Shown in pieces: positions 1 to 13,500 of a stretch of 64,000 bases of DNA (the first letter of the stretch is position 1; each line of letters begins with the position of its first letter). This DNA comes from Tolypocladium sp. Sup5 PDA-1 (Eukaryota; Ascomycota; Sordariomycetes; Hypocreales; Ophiocordycipitaceae): assembly GCA_000750105.3 (NCBI GenBank), contig JPHH03000021.1, positions 62,001-126,000 on the forward strand, read 5' to 3'. The notes under the pieces are model-generated. The model saw only the letters and a list, made by a program, of their open reading frames with translations. It searched no databases and was not told the origin of the DNA. A program made the translations under genes and the position numbers.

Positions 1-2331
1 CTGGCTGGCCGACAATGTCCCCTCTCACCCTCTCGGCAACGATCTCACTCTTTTTCAAAGTTCGTGAACAGCCAGCGGTGGTCGCGTTGACGTGGATGCC
101 GTAGAGCGTGTGATTTGCGGCATAATACACCACCCCCAGACAAGCTCATCCGTCGTCTGAAACCATGGAACGTCGGACAAAAGCCTTCGCGTTTACCGGC
201 TTCTGCATCGCCCAACGTCTGCAATGGCGGGCCACTTCAGTATCTCTGAGCATAGGTACAATTGCTGCGACATGCACGTGCAGATAAACCAAAAAGTGCA
301 AACTCGGGCAAGGCATGGCATGCCGCTGTGGTACGTATGAAAGGGGCCGTCCCACGCATACCAGTCTCGGGAGTGCCACCCTAATCTGCTCTGCATTATT
401 ACCAATTGTGGAGGCGAGCATGAGGTGCTGGCGTAGGGAAAGGGAAACGGAAGTGACGAGGCCGACTGCCAACCGGCTGCCCGGGAGGATGAGGTGTGCC
501 TCACTCCCTCCCTCGCGTTAGTTCCAGAATGGCGTCCATACGAGTAGGTACTTTTCCAGGAGCACACGTCGCCGATTCACAGCTCTGGCGACCTCACCAA
601 CACAACCATTCACGACACCGAGGAGCCGCCGGCGGACTGCTGCGAGTCGAGGACTGCGTGATTTGCTGGCCGAGTTTGGCTCGGTGCCGCAAGACCTCTG
701 GCCGGCCCATGCTTCGCCACCCTAAATATGCCATATGTATGCGCCAGTGGCAGTTCAAGAGGCACGACTTTAGTAGCCGAAGGCTATTCCTGCGTAACGA
801 GAACAACCCCCCTTGGCCCTCGCGACAGGCTGGCTGCATGCGCCCTGTCACTTCACTGCAGCCTGGGTATGCCATTGTGTTGACGGCCTTGCAACGACTC
901 GGGGCCCATGATCTACGCCTGGGTCCCGTACGGCCAAACGGCCCCATGCTTGCCATGACGCACACACATGCACATCTTGCAAGGCCGAGGCGTCTTCCGG
1001 CTACCGTGATGAAGTACTCGTGCCTTGTGTATCGAACTGGAATAAACAGGCTGGCCAGGACGTCCTCTTTCATCTCGCCGTTTTGAGTGCCACACTCCAA
1101 CCCGGCCTGGGCGCGGCCAGCGATCTGGCTACGTGGCGCACAAGTAATTGCTGAACGGCGGTCGTGGGAATGACGAGACCCGTCCTTCGGTCGACGACTC
1201 CCGCCGAGGCTTATTGCCTATTATTACAACCTGCACCGCAGCCCTCGCCATCCATGCCCTGGTGGCAGCTGGACGCGCTAGAAGCAGATGTAGTCCGATG
1301 CAGGATTTACGAGTACGAGTACATTGGCATCCTCGCATCCACACTGCGGCCTGCCTCTTGCACCGGCCGTCGAGAGGCTGCGAAAGGCTGCGAAAGGCTG
1401 CCGGGATCCCGGCAGAGCACACTAATCGGAGGCACAAATGTGCGAACCGTGGTGGGCGCGGCGCTGATGAACGCCTCGCAAAAACCTGGGTTGAGTACTC
1501 ATCAATGGTGTGAGACCAGCGGGCCTGCGTGGGGACTGAGGTAACACATGATGGCCGGGGGGGTGTCATGTATATATAAAGTACCTTGCAACAAAGCATC
1601 GTGCATCTGCGCACGACATGCCGCGGCCGTCGCTGGCGTGGCGCTAGCGGGCACTCGAGAGGTACCTTTGCCGCTAGTGCCGTCCCACCCATGCTCTGGT
1701 ACCAGCGTGGACGTATCGAGCCAGGCCAGGGCCGCCGCCTCGGGGGCGCCAGGACGTTTCTTCTTCTCCCGGCGTCTGGGAAGCGTACCTTTACCTCTCT
1801 CTTCTCTTTCAACCTTGGCTCCCGCTCCAGACCTCGCCTCGCGAGACGGCCGTCTGTCCTCTCTGACGTCTCATCCTGACATCGTTTGCTCGGCGAGGCA
1901 CCGGTGCTTCCTATCCAGCATCATTTCCACTACCCCAATCACACCCTCGGCCTACCCTGCTTTTGTCACTCTCACTCTCTCACACGCTCACTCACACGCG
2001 CACGACGGCCCGGGCATGCCTTCACACGCCATCTGCCTCATCTCACGGCCACGCAAGTGATCTGTTGGTGCCATGGCACAACAAAATGTTCGTTTTCCCT
2101 CTCTGCGCCGTCACACAATCCGTCTTCGCTTTCATTTTTGCTTTCCGCGACCTCGATTTTTCGGCACCCGCGCCCTCGCCTTACATACGTCCACCCGCCG
2201 TCAACATTAACATTTTCGCTAACAACATCCGCCAGGACTCGAGGGCCGCAGATGCCGACGCCCAGCCAGCGTCCGAGTCCGTGAAGGCTTCGTCTGGCTC
2301 AGATCCTGCGGCGAGGGACAGCGGCGCCGAA
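1..2331. other. Non-coding region upstream of SNT2
   Basis: I find no supportable gene here; the overlapping short frames on both strands share no family features and no consistent splice structure. The right part (about 1790-2030) is rich in pyrimidines and CACTCT-type runs, as is usual around fungal transcription starts and leaders. A TATATATAAA run lies at 1571-1580. The frame of SNT2 exon 1 stays open back to about 1963, so part of this stretch could be coding if the protein starts earlier than proposed. Confidence 0.6.
1571..1580 (+). promoter_or_regulatory. TATA-like box, possibly for SNT2
   Basis: The sequence is TATATATAAA on the plus strand. It is about 750 bp before the proposed SNT2 start codon, so it would imply a long leader. 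Assignment to SNT2 is inference from position only. Confidence 0.3.
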
Positions 2332-5300
2332 ATGGCTGCACCCTACGGGACGCGCTCCCGCAACAGGACGGGCAATGCTCGCATCAACTACGCAGAGGAC
2401 AAGGATATCGACATTGACAACTATGACTTCTACCACGACGGCGCCAAGAAGCCGTCGCGACAGGCCAACGCGACCGCGAATGGCGATGGCCTCGTCCGCG
2501 GCGGTGCCGGGGCGCGCAAGTCGGGCGTGGACGACGGCAAAGCTGCATCGTCGCAGAATGGCTCGAGGGACGAGAGTTTGAGCAGCAGCAATGGCGGTGG
2601 TGGCGGCGGCGGCGGTGGTGGTGGTGGCACCAGTGCATCGCAAGCCGCGCAGGCATCTGGCGCGTTGCAGCCGTCGCGCAAGCGCAAGGCCGCCGGGGCC
2701 GCAGCGGCAGCAGCGTCAGCGCCAGCGACACCGACACCGACAGCCGTGTCGACGAGAAGAGCCGGCAATGCGGTGCAAAACACAGGCCCGCCGTTGCGGG
2801 AAACCAACATGATGACGTTTGAGCTCAGCAAGTCGCGCCCGGAACACGGGCGGATGAAAGCTGACGATGGGACGGTGCTGGAGCCGAATGGTGAGTCGTC
2901 CAACCCAAACCCGAAGCGTACTTGGTACCGCGCCGTGGCAGTCCCAGTGGCACGGCCAGGCTCCACCGCCCACTTTCGGGGTCTGGTGGCAATCAATTTC
3001 AGCCAGAAATTGAAGTTGCAGCTCGGCGCAGGGCAGCCCGGCGCAGGGCAGTCCATGCAGCGCAGGGCAAGGCAAGGCACGCCGAGGCAGAGGACCGCAG
3101 GCTAACCAGCAACCGCACCTCGCAGACCATGTGTACCTCGTGTGCGAGCCCCCCGGGGAGCCCTACTACCTGGGCCGCATCATGGAGTTCCTGCACGCGC
3201 AAAACGACAGCGCGCGGCCGGTGGACGCGGTGCGCATCAACTGGTTCTACCGCCCCAAGGACATCGGGCGCAAGGCCATCGACACGCGCCAAGTCTTCGC
3301 GACGATGCACTCCGACATCAGCCCGCTGACGGCGCTGCGCGGCAAGTGCCGCATCATGCATCGCGGCCAGATCGGCAACATGGACCAGTTCCGCAAGACG
3401 CCCGACAGCTTCTGGTTCGAGAAGCTGTACGACCGCTACATCCAGAAGAACTACGACCTCATCCCGACGGCCAGCATCGTCAACGTCCCCGACCGCGTCA
3501 AGAAGGTGCTCGACGACCGCTGGAAGTACGTGCTGGTGGAGCAGGGGCGTGGCAAGGAGCTCACTAGCGCCGTTAAGCTCTGCAAGAGATGCAGTGGCTA
3601 CTGTGCCAGGTACGTACCACCCACCCCCACCGTCCACCACACCTCACACCTCACCGCACCTCACCGCACTGCCCGACACCTGACGACACGTTGGTCTAAG
3701 CCGACAGACGACAGAACCTGAAAAAGAAACAACAAAAAATGCCCCAGACCACTATGCATGCTAACACGAACCCCCAGCAACGACTCGGTCGACTGCGCCG
3801 TGTGCCACCACACCTATCACATGAACTGCGTCCGCCCACCCCTGCTCAAGAAGCCCTCCCGCGGCTTTGCCTGGTCCTGCGCCGCCTGCAGCAGGGCCCA
3901 GGAGCGCAAGCTCGAGGCCCGAAACACGCCCAACGGTGCCGACGCCAATGGCGATGTCGACGACGACGAATGTGTAGACGACGACGATGATGAGGCCCAC
4001 GGTGTCCTAACCGACCGGACCACCCCGGTCGACGAGCAGATCCACCACCAGGGGACTGCCGAGCAGGTCTACCAGGCGAGCTTATGGCCATGGCGATACC
4101 TGGGAATGCACTGCAGGCCCGAGGACGCCCTCGACTACGACGACCGCATTTACCCCCGTGCGAGCACCCGCATCGGACCCCGCCACCAGGCCAACGTCGG
4201 CCCATGGCCCGGTCGCCCAGTGGAATACGTCAAGCCGCCGGAGACGAAAAAGGGCCCCAGAGGTCCGAAGATGTCCAAGGAGGCGCAGGATGCAGAAAAG
4301 GCCCTCCGTGGCAAGCGACCGAAATGGGTCCAGGACCAACCCCCCGGCTACACGGCTCGTGGCGAGGACCACGACGAGAACGACCCCAAGGCAACGTCAG
4401 CATTGCTCTGGAAGCCCCCGCCGCCCGATGTCTTGAGCCCCGAGGGCATTAACGATTACATGCACGAGGCCTATGCCTTGGGCAAGGGCATCGGCTTAAA
4501 ACTACCCTCCACCAACTTCGAAGACATCGCGGTAGAAACCCTGCTCCACCATGAATATGATCCTGAGGATGCACTGCTGGCCATCCCGGAAATCGAGCGA
4601 GACACCTACAAAGAGCCAAACCCGACCCCGACAGAGCTGAAGAACTTTGAGGAAGGCGTCTCGAAATACGGCTCTGAGCTGCTCCTGGTGACGAGGCACG
4701 TCAAAACAATGACGCCAGGAGACGTGGTTCGATTCTATTACACCTGGAAAAAGTCAGAGCGCGGCAAACAGATATGGGGCAGCTACACTGGCCGAAAGGG
4801 GAAGAAGCAAGCCAAGCGGGCCGAGGCCGCGGCCACGAAACTCGCCGACGACGTCGCGGACCACGACGACGACTCTGCCTTTGACGCAGCCAAGGCAGCA
4901 GAAAAGAAGCGCAGCTTCATGTGCCAGTTTTGCTCGACAACGACCTCTCGCCAGTGGCGGAGGGCTCCCAACTCCACGACAGGGGTTGTCAATGAGAACG
5001 GCACAAAGGCTGGCAGCAAAGACAAGGGCAGCCGGTACGTGGTCGCTCTATGTCGCCGATGTGCCGAGCTGTGGCGCCGATATGGAATCCGGTTCGAAGA
5101 AATGGAAGAGGTGGCCAAGAAGGTTGCCCAGTCTGGTGGCCGGGCATGGAAGCGAAAGCAAGACGAGGAGCTTCTGAAGGAGCTGCAAGCCGCCCAAGAG
5201 ATGGGGCTGATGACTCCGGATCGAGATGCAACCCCCTTGAGCGGCATCTTGCCCAGCGCCGGTCAGGAGCCGCCTCGGAAGAAGCTCAAGGGGGCGCCCC

Positions 5301-7490
5301 CCGAAAAGGACTTGGACCAGCCATACTCCGATGCAGGCAGTGTCTCAGGCTCGGGCTTGCCCAAGAAGAAGGACAAGGTTGCGGAGAGCACGCCGGTCCC
5401 CGAGATGCCAAAGCCGCGCACGCTCCCGTGTGCCATTTGCAACCAGATGGAACCTCTTGGAGACCAGCACCTGTCCTGCCGAGAATGCCGGTTGACTGTT
5501 CATCGCAACTGCTACGGCATCCTGGATAACCGCATCCAAGGGAAATGGAGTTGCGACATGTGCTCCAACGACAAGAGCCCGCAGGTTTCAATTGTAAGAT
5601 TGCCACACGGCTTCCCCTCCCTGTCTCCCCACCCGTTCCTGCTAACAGCTTCCCAGCAATACAAATGCATCCTATGTCCCGTGGAGAGCACTGAGCAGGA
5701 CTTTGTCGAACAGCCAAAGCTCACCCACCACAAGAAGAAGATGTCGGAGAAGGACCGCGAACGGGAGAGGATCGAAGTGCAGCAGGCGCGCAAAGCAGCC
5801 GAGTTCTACCGTAAGCGGCAGGAAGAAATGAACCGCCCGCTTAACCCGAGGGAACCCTTGAAGCGCACGGCAGACAACAACTGGGTCCACGTCACCTGCG
5901 CCGTCTGGATGCCCGAGGTCAAGTTCGGCAACGCCAAGGCCCTCGAGCCTTCGGAGGGCATCCCGTCGATCCCACGGTCGAGGTACGAGGAGACTTGCCA
6001 GGCCTGCAACCAGACCGGCGGTGCATGTGTCGCCTGCCACCAATGCCGCATACCATGTAAGCCGTCCCCTACCCTGATTCAACCGGAAGGCCCACCACTA
6101 ACAGACGAACCTTAGATCACGTCGAGTGTGCACAGCAGCACGGTCATCTGCTCGGTTTCGATGTCACCCCGGTCAAGAGCTCTCGCCGTGATCAGTTCAA
6201 CATGGTGACGGTGAACGGAGAGAGTGGCACCATGTCCGCCGTGCTCTGGTGCAAAGACCACATACCTACAAAGACGATTGCTCACCGAATGCACGATGTG
6301 GTCACCGAGTCGGGGCTCAACGCACTGCAGCTTTACGTGCAAAACTACAAGCAAGCAGATCTTACCTTGACGGGCACGGTTCGAAAGGCCAACTTGATGA
6401 TGAACGCGGCCAAGGTGTCTGGGGCTCCCATGCAGCCCGGCGGCCCTCGACGAACATCGACAACGACGACTGCGACTCTGAACGGCTCGACACCTCACGC
6501 ACGCAATGGCGAACCGACCGAGGCGGCAACGAATGCGCAGCAACCGGGAGAAAAGGTGTGCATCACGTGCGGCATTGATGTGACACCCAAGTGGTGGCCC
6601 ATCGACGACTCGCAGGAGCGGAGGCTCACCAACGGCCATCACGGTGTGATTGGATCAGAGGCGCAGAAGTTTGTGGAACAGAGGAAATTCCAGTGCCACA
6701 AGTGCCGCAAGAATCCTCGCACCCCCAAGCCTTATGTACCGGGACCTTCACCATCAATCAGTGAGTCCCCTCGCTCCCATGCTCCGGCAACCGTCCAGTC
6801 GGTTCCTGTGCCGCCGTTGCGAAGCCCACCTGCACCTCCGCCGGACCATCGGCCGCCACGCCCTGAGATTTACTCTTTGCTACATCATCCGGCCTCTCAG
6901 GCGCCGCCGCCGCCTCCTCCTCCTCCTCCTCCTCCACCTCCTCCCCCTCAGTCGGCTCCAGCGCCACCGCACACTCAAGCACACGTCATGGGCCCGCGGC
7001 CAGCGGCGGCCGTGCCACATCCGTATGCAGCGGCGCCGCCTCCCAGACCGGCGCCATACAACGACTGGGGCCACCAGGCTGGGCATCAGCATGGATCACC
7101 GCCACGACACCTCAACGGGGGCCCTCCACCGTTGCTCCATGGGCCTCCGCCGCACATGTCGAACCTCTCGTCGCTCCGACCTCCAGCGATGTCGGGGCCA
7201 CCGCCAGTCGCACCTATTCCGGTGGGCCATCACCATACCCACGGCTCTCCAATTTACGGGAACGGGATGCCTCCCTCTCCTCGACGGCTGAACGGGCCTG
7301 CGCCGCCTGCGCCATATGTACCACCTTACCATGGAGGTCCGACCCATGCAGCCCCGCCACCGCACAACACGTCCCCGAGCCTGAGCAATGGGGTGCCGCC
7401 ACCGAGGCCCGAGACATTCTCCCACGGCCTTCACCCACAAAGATCCCCGTACTCGGGTCCTCATGGCAGCCCTCCAATGTCTAGGAATGG

Positions 7491-7522
<32 letters not shown>

Positions 7523-7626
7523 GCGAGCCGTCGGGGTCAGCAGGATCGATGGGACCTCGAGCACCAGAGAGCAGACCTGCCAGCGGCGCAAGCGCGAGCC
7601 CGTCACTGCGAAACCTTTTGTCATGA
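2332..7626 (+). CDS. SNT2: SNT2-type BAH/PHD/ELM2-SANT chromatin regulator
   Basis: The model has five exons: 2332-2890, 3126-3609, 3778-5593, 5657-6056 and 6116-7626, all joined at GT-AG sites in frame (1589 aa). Domains in order are: a basic N-terminus (YGTRSRNRTGNAR) with a poly-Gly tract; BAH (about 187-325, HVYLVCEPPGEPYYLGRI); PHD1 (about 337-385); an ELM2-like segment near 455; SANT (about 629-686); a GATA-like zinc finger (about 729-776, CQFC...CRRC); PHD2 (about 898-946); an extended PHD (about 953-1138, with HVTCAVW and HVECAQQHG); a further CITC...CHKC finger (about 1234-1285); and a proline-rich tail with long Pro runs. In yeasts Snt2 reads histone H3 and works with an Rpd3-type deacetylase and the E3 activity of its complex. 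Nuclear location is inferred. The start is uncertain: the frame is open upstream to about 1963 but without conserved sequence. Confidence 0.93.
2593..2628 (+). repeat. GGT/GGC microsatellite encoding poly-Gly
   Basis: This is an in-frame run of glycine codons inside SNT2 exon 1, in the low-complexity linker before the BAH domain. Confidence 0.8.
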
Positions 7627-8716
7627 GGAGCTCCTTGAGAGCGTGGCGGTCTCGGCATTGGGTTCGTGCGAGCCACATGCCATAGGGCCGATCGAAGAAT
7701 TTCTGTTTTTGTTTTTCCTTGCATGAACGAGCGCGGGGTGGTAGGGGCGGGCTGAATTTGCCTTGGGCGTTTGTAGGGTGAGGGACTATTTGTCTTGTAC
7801 GCTCTTTGGGGCTACTGGTCTGGAAAATGGGTTTTGGGTTGGATCAAGCAAAATACAACAGCTTGTGTACAATACATGGAACAAGGGACGCGTAGAAGGG
7901 GTCGTCGTTTAGTAGAGCTATAGAGCGCGTCCCTTGCGTCATCAAGTCTCGATAAGGGAGTGGCTACTGGAGATGGAGACAAATAGTAAAGTGATTCGAG
8001 CATTCTCAAGAGATTATCATTCCAAACGCTTGTGCTATGCCAGCTTGCTTTGTCGCTCGTTGGTGAAGTCGTCATCGTCCTTGGATGTGTGATGGCGGAG
8101 CATTGGAGATGCCATGCGCGAGCCCCATTTTTAACAGCCATGTCGTCGGGTGGCTCGGAGATTGTCACGGGGAAAACGCTTAAGCGAGTGCCCTTGGTCC
8201 TTCCCCCGCGGGCCGTGGCACTTGTTTGAGATCCAACCGGACCGCCGATGCGCATGGGGGCTGTGCTGGGGCTTGCCAGTGGCTGAGGATTAGCTCAGCA
8301 GCCGAGCTTACTGTAGCTGACCACGCAGCAGCACCTAGCCTCCATCTGGCCCCCGAAACGCCAGACCCAGAGACGACAGACCACTGTGTACATACGATAC
8401 GACGCCAACGACCAGACGGCCTCCAGCCAAAGGCCAATTGCTTGCACGACTTTTTTGGGCATTGCGCGATTGGGAATTGGCCATCTGCAACTCCTCTCGA
8501 GGCTCTGTGCTGAATCGCGACGACGACGACGAGCGAGACGCAGCTGGCAGCCTATGTGGCGCAGAGAGCTCCTCCGTGACGCAAGCTCCTGAGCATCGCG
8601 ACTGCGGCCGTGATCACGACCGCGAACACGGCTGCCACGGCCCTGCGGCGGACGGAGACGCACACGTTGAATCGAGCTGCTAGCATCGACCGGCAGAACC
8701 CGGCTCACCGTTCACC
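7627..8716. other. Intergenic, SNT2 3' region and ENV7 promoter
   Basis: The two flanking genes are in the same orientation. No ORF with family support is visible. The left half probably holds the SNT2 3' UTR and the right half the promoter of the kinase gene. Confidence 0.6.
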
Positions 8717-10122
8717 ATGGCGCAAATCTTCCTCGACCTCTTCTACTCCTTCGGGAACTGCCTGAACTGCTTCCCCGGCTCGCCGACCCTCAAGATCAAC
8801 AGCCGGAGCTTTAAGATTCTGCGTCTGCTGGGCGAGGTACCTCCTCCTCCTCCTTCTTCTTCCTCTTCTTCTCCTCCACTTTCGTCCGTCGTTTGGGCCT
8901 GTGCTAATAATGCTGGGCATCGCGTCAGGGCGGCTTCTCGTACGTCTACCTCGTCGAAGACACGGCCTCGCACCAGCTCTTCGCGCTCAAAAAGATCCGC
9001 TGCCCCTTTGGCGCCGAGTCGGTCCAGCAAGCCATGCGCGAGGTCGACGCCTACCGCCTCTTCGCCCATGTGCCCACCATCATCCCCGCCGTCGACCATG
9101 CCGTCGCCACGGAGCGCGGCGCCGACGAGGCCACCAAGACCGTCTACGTCCTGCTGCCCTACTACCGCCGCGGCAACCTCCAGGACATGATCAACGCCAA
9201 CCTCGTCAACCGCGCCCGCTTCCCCGAGCGCCACCTCATGATGCTGTTCCTCGGCGTCTGCAAGGCCCTGCGCGCCATGCACGAGTACAAGCCCGGCCCC
9301 GCCGAGCGCATGGAGATGGGCAACGAGGAGGACCACCAGCAGATGGACGGCGGGCCGAGCACCAGCGGCGGCCGCCAGATGGGCACGCGCGGCAAACGCA
9401 CAGAGGAGCAGGAGGAGCCCGAGCAAGAACGGCCCCTCATGGAGTCGGAGAACCAAGTCTCCGGCTCCGGCCCCGGCTCCGGGAAGCCGAAGTCGTACGC
9501 CCACCGCGACATCAAGCCCGGCAACATCATGATCGACGACTCGGGCTCCACGCCCATCCTCATGGACCTCGGCTCCGTCGCCCCCTCGCCCGTCCCCGTC
9601 ACCTCGCAGTCCCTCGCCCTGCAGATCCAGGACACCGCCGCCGAGCACTCCACCATGCCCTACCGCGCCCCGGAGCTCTTCGACGTCCGCACGGGGACCG
9701 TCATCGACACAAAGTCCGACATCTGGTCCCTCGGCTGCACCCTCTACGCCTGCCTCGTCGGCAAGTCCCCCTTCGAGATGCGCTCCGACGAGACGGGCGG
9801 CACCCTCAGCCTCTGCGTCCTCGGCGGCGACTGGCGCTTCCCCGACGAGTCGCCCGGCGGCGCCAAGCGCGTGAATAGCATCGGCCAGGCCAAGGCCAGA
9901 GCCGCCGCTGCTGCCGGTGGTCCCTCGGATCTGCCAGGGCAGGCCGATGGTGCCGGCGGAAGCAGCGACGGTGGCGCCACCATCAGCGAGCCCATCCGCG
10001 AGATCGTCCGGCGCTGCCTCAAGGTTGAACCGGCCGAGCGGCCCGACATCAGCGAGCTCATCACCATGGTGGAGCGCGTCATCGAAGAGCTCGCCGACGG
10101 CGACGGCTACGGGTCCCCCTGA
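8717..10122 (+). CDS. ENV7: ENV7/STK16-family serine/threonine kinase
   Basis: There are two exons, 8717-8836 and 8929-10122, giving 437 aa. The start has good context (caccATGG). The kinase domain fills almost the whole protein: glycine-rich loop LGEGGFSYVYLV spanning the intron, catalytic Lys at about 61 (FALKK), HRDIKPGN at about 232-239, and DLG at about 253 in place of DFG, as is usual in the STK16/NAK family. A long low-complexity insert (about residues 165-228) precedes HRD. The N-terminus FGNCLNCFPG has two closely spaced cysteines; yeast Env7 and human STK16 are anchored to membranes by N-terminal acylation, so these are candidate sites. In yeast Env7 acts at the vacuole and restrains membrane fusion. 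Function here is inferred by family. The intron (8837-8928) is rich in CT. Confidence 0.9.
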
Positions 10123-10581
10123 GATTGGGCATGAACCGGACCCGTCACACTGTTATCTCATTTGTGCATAGCCACCATCATTTCAGATATTTCACCCGTC
10201 TCATACTTTTTTGTCCTACCACATGGCAGATGTTTCACATTGTATCAAGGCACCGGCGTTATACGGACTGTTCGACAGAGATGGGAAAGAGGGGGCAAGG
10301 AACAAGGAACAAGCTGTGAGGCAAAGGGCATCGTGGTACCAAGTACTAATTGTACTCTTGACAACTATTCTACAACAAAGCATAAGGAGGGATGTGCTCT
10401 GGCTTCACACTCGCAAACACGCTGCAGATCCCCGTGATCCATATCTGTGCTAAACTGTCCCGGCCCCATATCTTCCGCTATTGCTTCCCGGCATCTCGCT
10501 ACCAGGAGGCGTCTCGGCTCACAGCCGGGGAATAACCCGGGCCCCAGGGTCTGGACACTTGCAGTCGGCACCACTGCCATC
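10123..10581. other. Convergent 3' region of ENV7 and AMS1
   Basis: The 459 bp between two stop codons hold only short chance frames. Both 3' UTRs probably lie here and may overlap. Confidence 0.6.
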
Positions 10582-13500
10582 CTAAAGCTGAAGCTTGTAC
10601 GTGGCCACCTCAAACGGCCGCAGCTTGATCGCAAACTCCCCATCCGCAAACTTGATCTCCTCGAGGTCGTCCTCGAGAACGTTCGTCTTGGTCACCCGCT
10701 TGACATCAAACTGTGTCTTGATTGTGCCCCTGCTATGCCCGCCCAGGGACTCGTACACGCGCAGGATGATGCTCTGGCCCTTGTTCACCCTGAGGCCCTC
10801 GCGCCGGCTGACGTCTTCGTCGTCGTGGCCGCGCTTGACTGCATCGAGGATCAGGGAGTCCGACTCGTCCGTGTTGACCAACTTGATTGGAGCCCCAGAG
10901 AGGCTTTCTGCCGTGGCTCTCGAAGCAGACAACAGCTTCAACGGGTTGTTAAAGGCATAGGCTGCCTTGACAGTGGCCGAGGACAGAGATCCCTTGTGGG
11001 GGAAGATGGCCCAGCGGATCGAGTGATGGCCCATATCGGCATGGGCGTCGGGGGCCTTGGGCGCGCGCAGCAGCGACAGGCGCATCAGCTTGCCTGCAGT
11101 CGCGAAGCCGTACTTGCTGTCATTGAGAATGGAAACACCGTAGTTGTGTTCTGACAGATCGGCAAACTTGTGGCAGCAGACCTCGAACTTGGCCATGTCC
11201 CAGCTAGTGTTGTAGTGGGTCGGGCGCTTCGTGATGCTGTACGCAGTCTCGTACGAGGCCTCGGTGTTAACGACGTTGACTGGGAACTCGACCTTGAGGA
11301 ACTTGGAGTTCTCGTGCCAGTCCACCTCGGCGGAGCAGTTGACTTGCGACGGCTGACCTTTGATCGCCGCCGACAGGCTAATGTACGACTTCAGGGAGCT
11401 CTCGTCACTGATCTTGATGTCGGTAACCAGTGTGACTCTGTGTGCCTTGTTCTCGTAGACCTTGGTTTGGCCGTACTCGAGCTGTCTCCGCGTGCCAAGG
11501 TGGTAGACCTCGACATCCCAAGCCTCCCAGTACAGTGGGATATCGTCGAAGATGACAAACTTGTTGGCCTTTCCTCCCTTCTCAATCGCCTCGCGGTCGT
11601 TGACGCGGTCGTAAAGAGACGTAATGCAGCCGCCTTCGACGACAACTCGGAGATGATCATTCTCCAAAACGAATTCGCTGCCATTCTCCATCACCGACAC
11701 CGCCGGCTTGTCCTCCTGGGCCTTGAAGGTGCGCAGAGGGAGCAATTGCCCATCCCCGCAAGCGATGCCAACCTCTGTGTCAGAGACCTCGACAATTTCC
11801 TTGCGGTGCCAAGGCAGGGTGTTGACAACGACTGACTCGTAAATACAGCCAGATGGCGCTTCAGCGGCGTCAAAAGTTTTGTACAGTTCTTCAAGGAGCT
11901 TTTGTCCCGTCTTGAAGACTTCGGTGTAGAGCTGCCGTTGGTCAGCATTGAAATCATCAACAGCGGAGGGAGGGCTCGCCACTTACCTTATCTGAATCGT
12001 CGTAGCACATCTCAATGGAACTTCCTGGAAGACAGTCGTGGAACTGGCAGAGCAAGACAGACTCCCACATGGTGTCAATTTCCTCGGTCGGATACTTGTA
12101 GGACTTGTTCTTGATCGACGCAATCGTTGCGAGCTGCTCGACGTCACGAAGCATGACCTCGGCCTTGCGGTTGAAGTACTTGTTGTTGGCTTGGGTGGTG
12201 TAAGTGCCTCGGTGGAGCTCAAAGTACAGTTCTCCGTACCACGTCGGGAAGTCGTTTGCCTTAGACGTCAGGCGATCAAAGAAGTCGTCGACACTGAGTC
12301 CCAGCTTGAGCTTCGGAATGCCGCCGACAGTATTGCTAATACCGGCGCATCGTCGAAGCTTCTCAAAGTGCTGCCAAGTAGGACCGCCGCCACCATCGCC
12401 CTTTCCGAAGATCAGCAAGGACGAGCTGTCCACGCGCATCGTCTTGTGCTGCGTGATGCTTCGTTTCAAGTCGCCAAAGTTGGCATCTGACGTGTACGTC
12501 TCCGAGGGCGGCATGTGGCAGATGACCTGGCTGCCGTCCGGGCTAACCCACATGAACGTGGTGTGCGGGAAGTTGTTGATGTTGTTCCAGCTGAGCTTCT
12601 GGGTCACGAAGCGATCCATGCCTGCCAAGCGGCAGAGCTGTGGCAGTTGGCTCGAGTATCCAAAAGTGTCTGGTAGCCAGAATGTGCGACAGCGAGAGCC
12701 GAACTCGGCCTCGAAGAATCTCTGGCCATAGAAGAACTGGCGGACAAGGGACTCGCCGCTCGGCATGTTAGTGTCGTGCTCAACCCAGCTGCCGCCAATG
12801 GGGTGGAACTGGCCCTCGCTGACCTTTGCCTTGACGCGGTCAAAGGCGCGAGGGTAATACTGCTTGAGCCACTTGAACTGCTGGGCTTGGGAGCAAGCGA
12901 AATGCGCCTCGGGGTAGCGATCCATCAAGTCGCACTGGCTTGACCACGACCGACAGACCTTGCGCTTCGTCTCCGCCCATGGCCACAGCCAGCAAGTGTC
13001 GATGTGGCAGTGGCCAATGCCAAAAACGACGGGGTCCTTGCCAGTCTGGTACACGCGATGCGAATCGACATCGGGCCCGATGATTTCCTGTGCGAGCTTG
13101 CGACACTTGAGGATGGATTCCTGGTCGTTGACTTGGAAAGTGTCAATGATCTTCATGGCGACGGCGAGAGCCTGGTTCTGCTCGGCCGAGTTCTCGGGCA
13201 ACTCGCGCGCGGCGTCACCGAGCTCCCACATGTCGTAGTGAAGCATTCGGGCGGGGACGTTGACAGCCGCAATGTTTGCCGTGCTGAGATTGAAGTATTT
13301 GTTGGGGTCGGGTGGCACAATGCTGTTGCCCCCTGGTGCGTTTCCAAACATTCCGTTGCAAGCCATTTCGATGTAGATTCTGTGCTCCTTGCCGTCGCGG
13401 AACGACTTGGGGATGATCCACTCGATGCGGTCGCCTCCGCCGGTCAGACCCTGTAGGGGCATTCCGTCCTCGGCCCAGACCAGGCCCTCGTTGTTTGCAT

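Noticed and set aside
594..1100. 168-codon minus-strand frame and the overlapping 196-codon plus-strand frame
   Set aside because: The two overlap on opposite strands, have no domain and no splice structure, and are rich in Arg, Cys and Pro as chance frames are here.
8743..9648. 301-codon minus-strand frame
   Set aside because: It is antisense to the ENV7-type kinase and crosses its intron without any splice signal.
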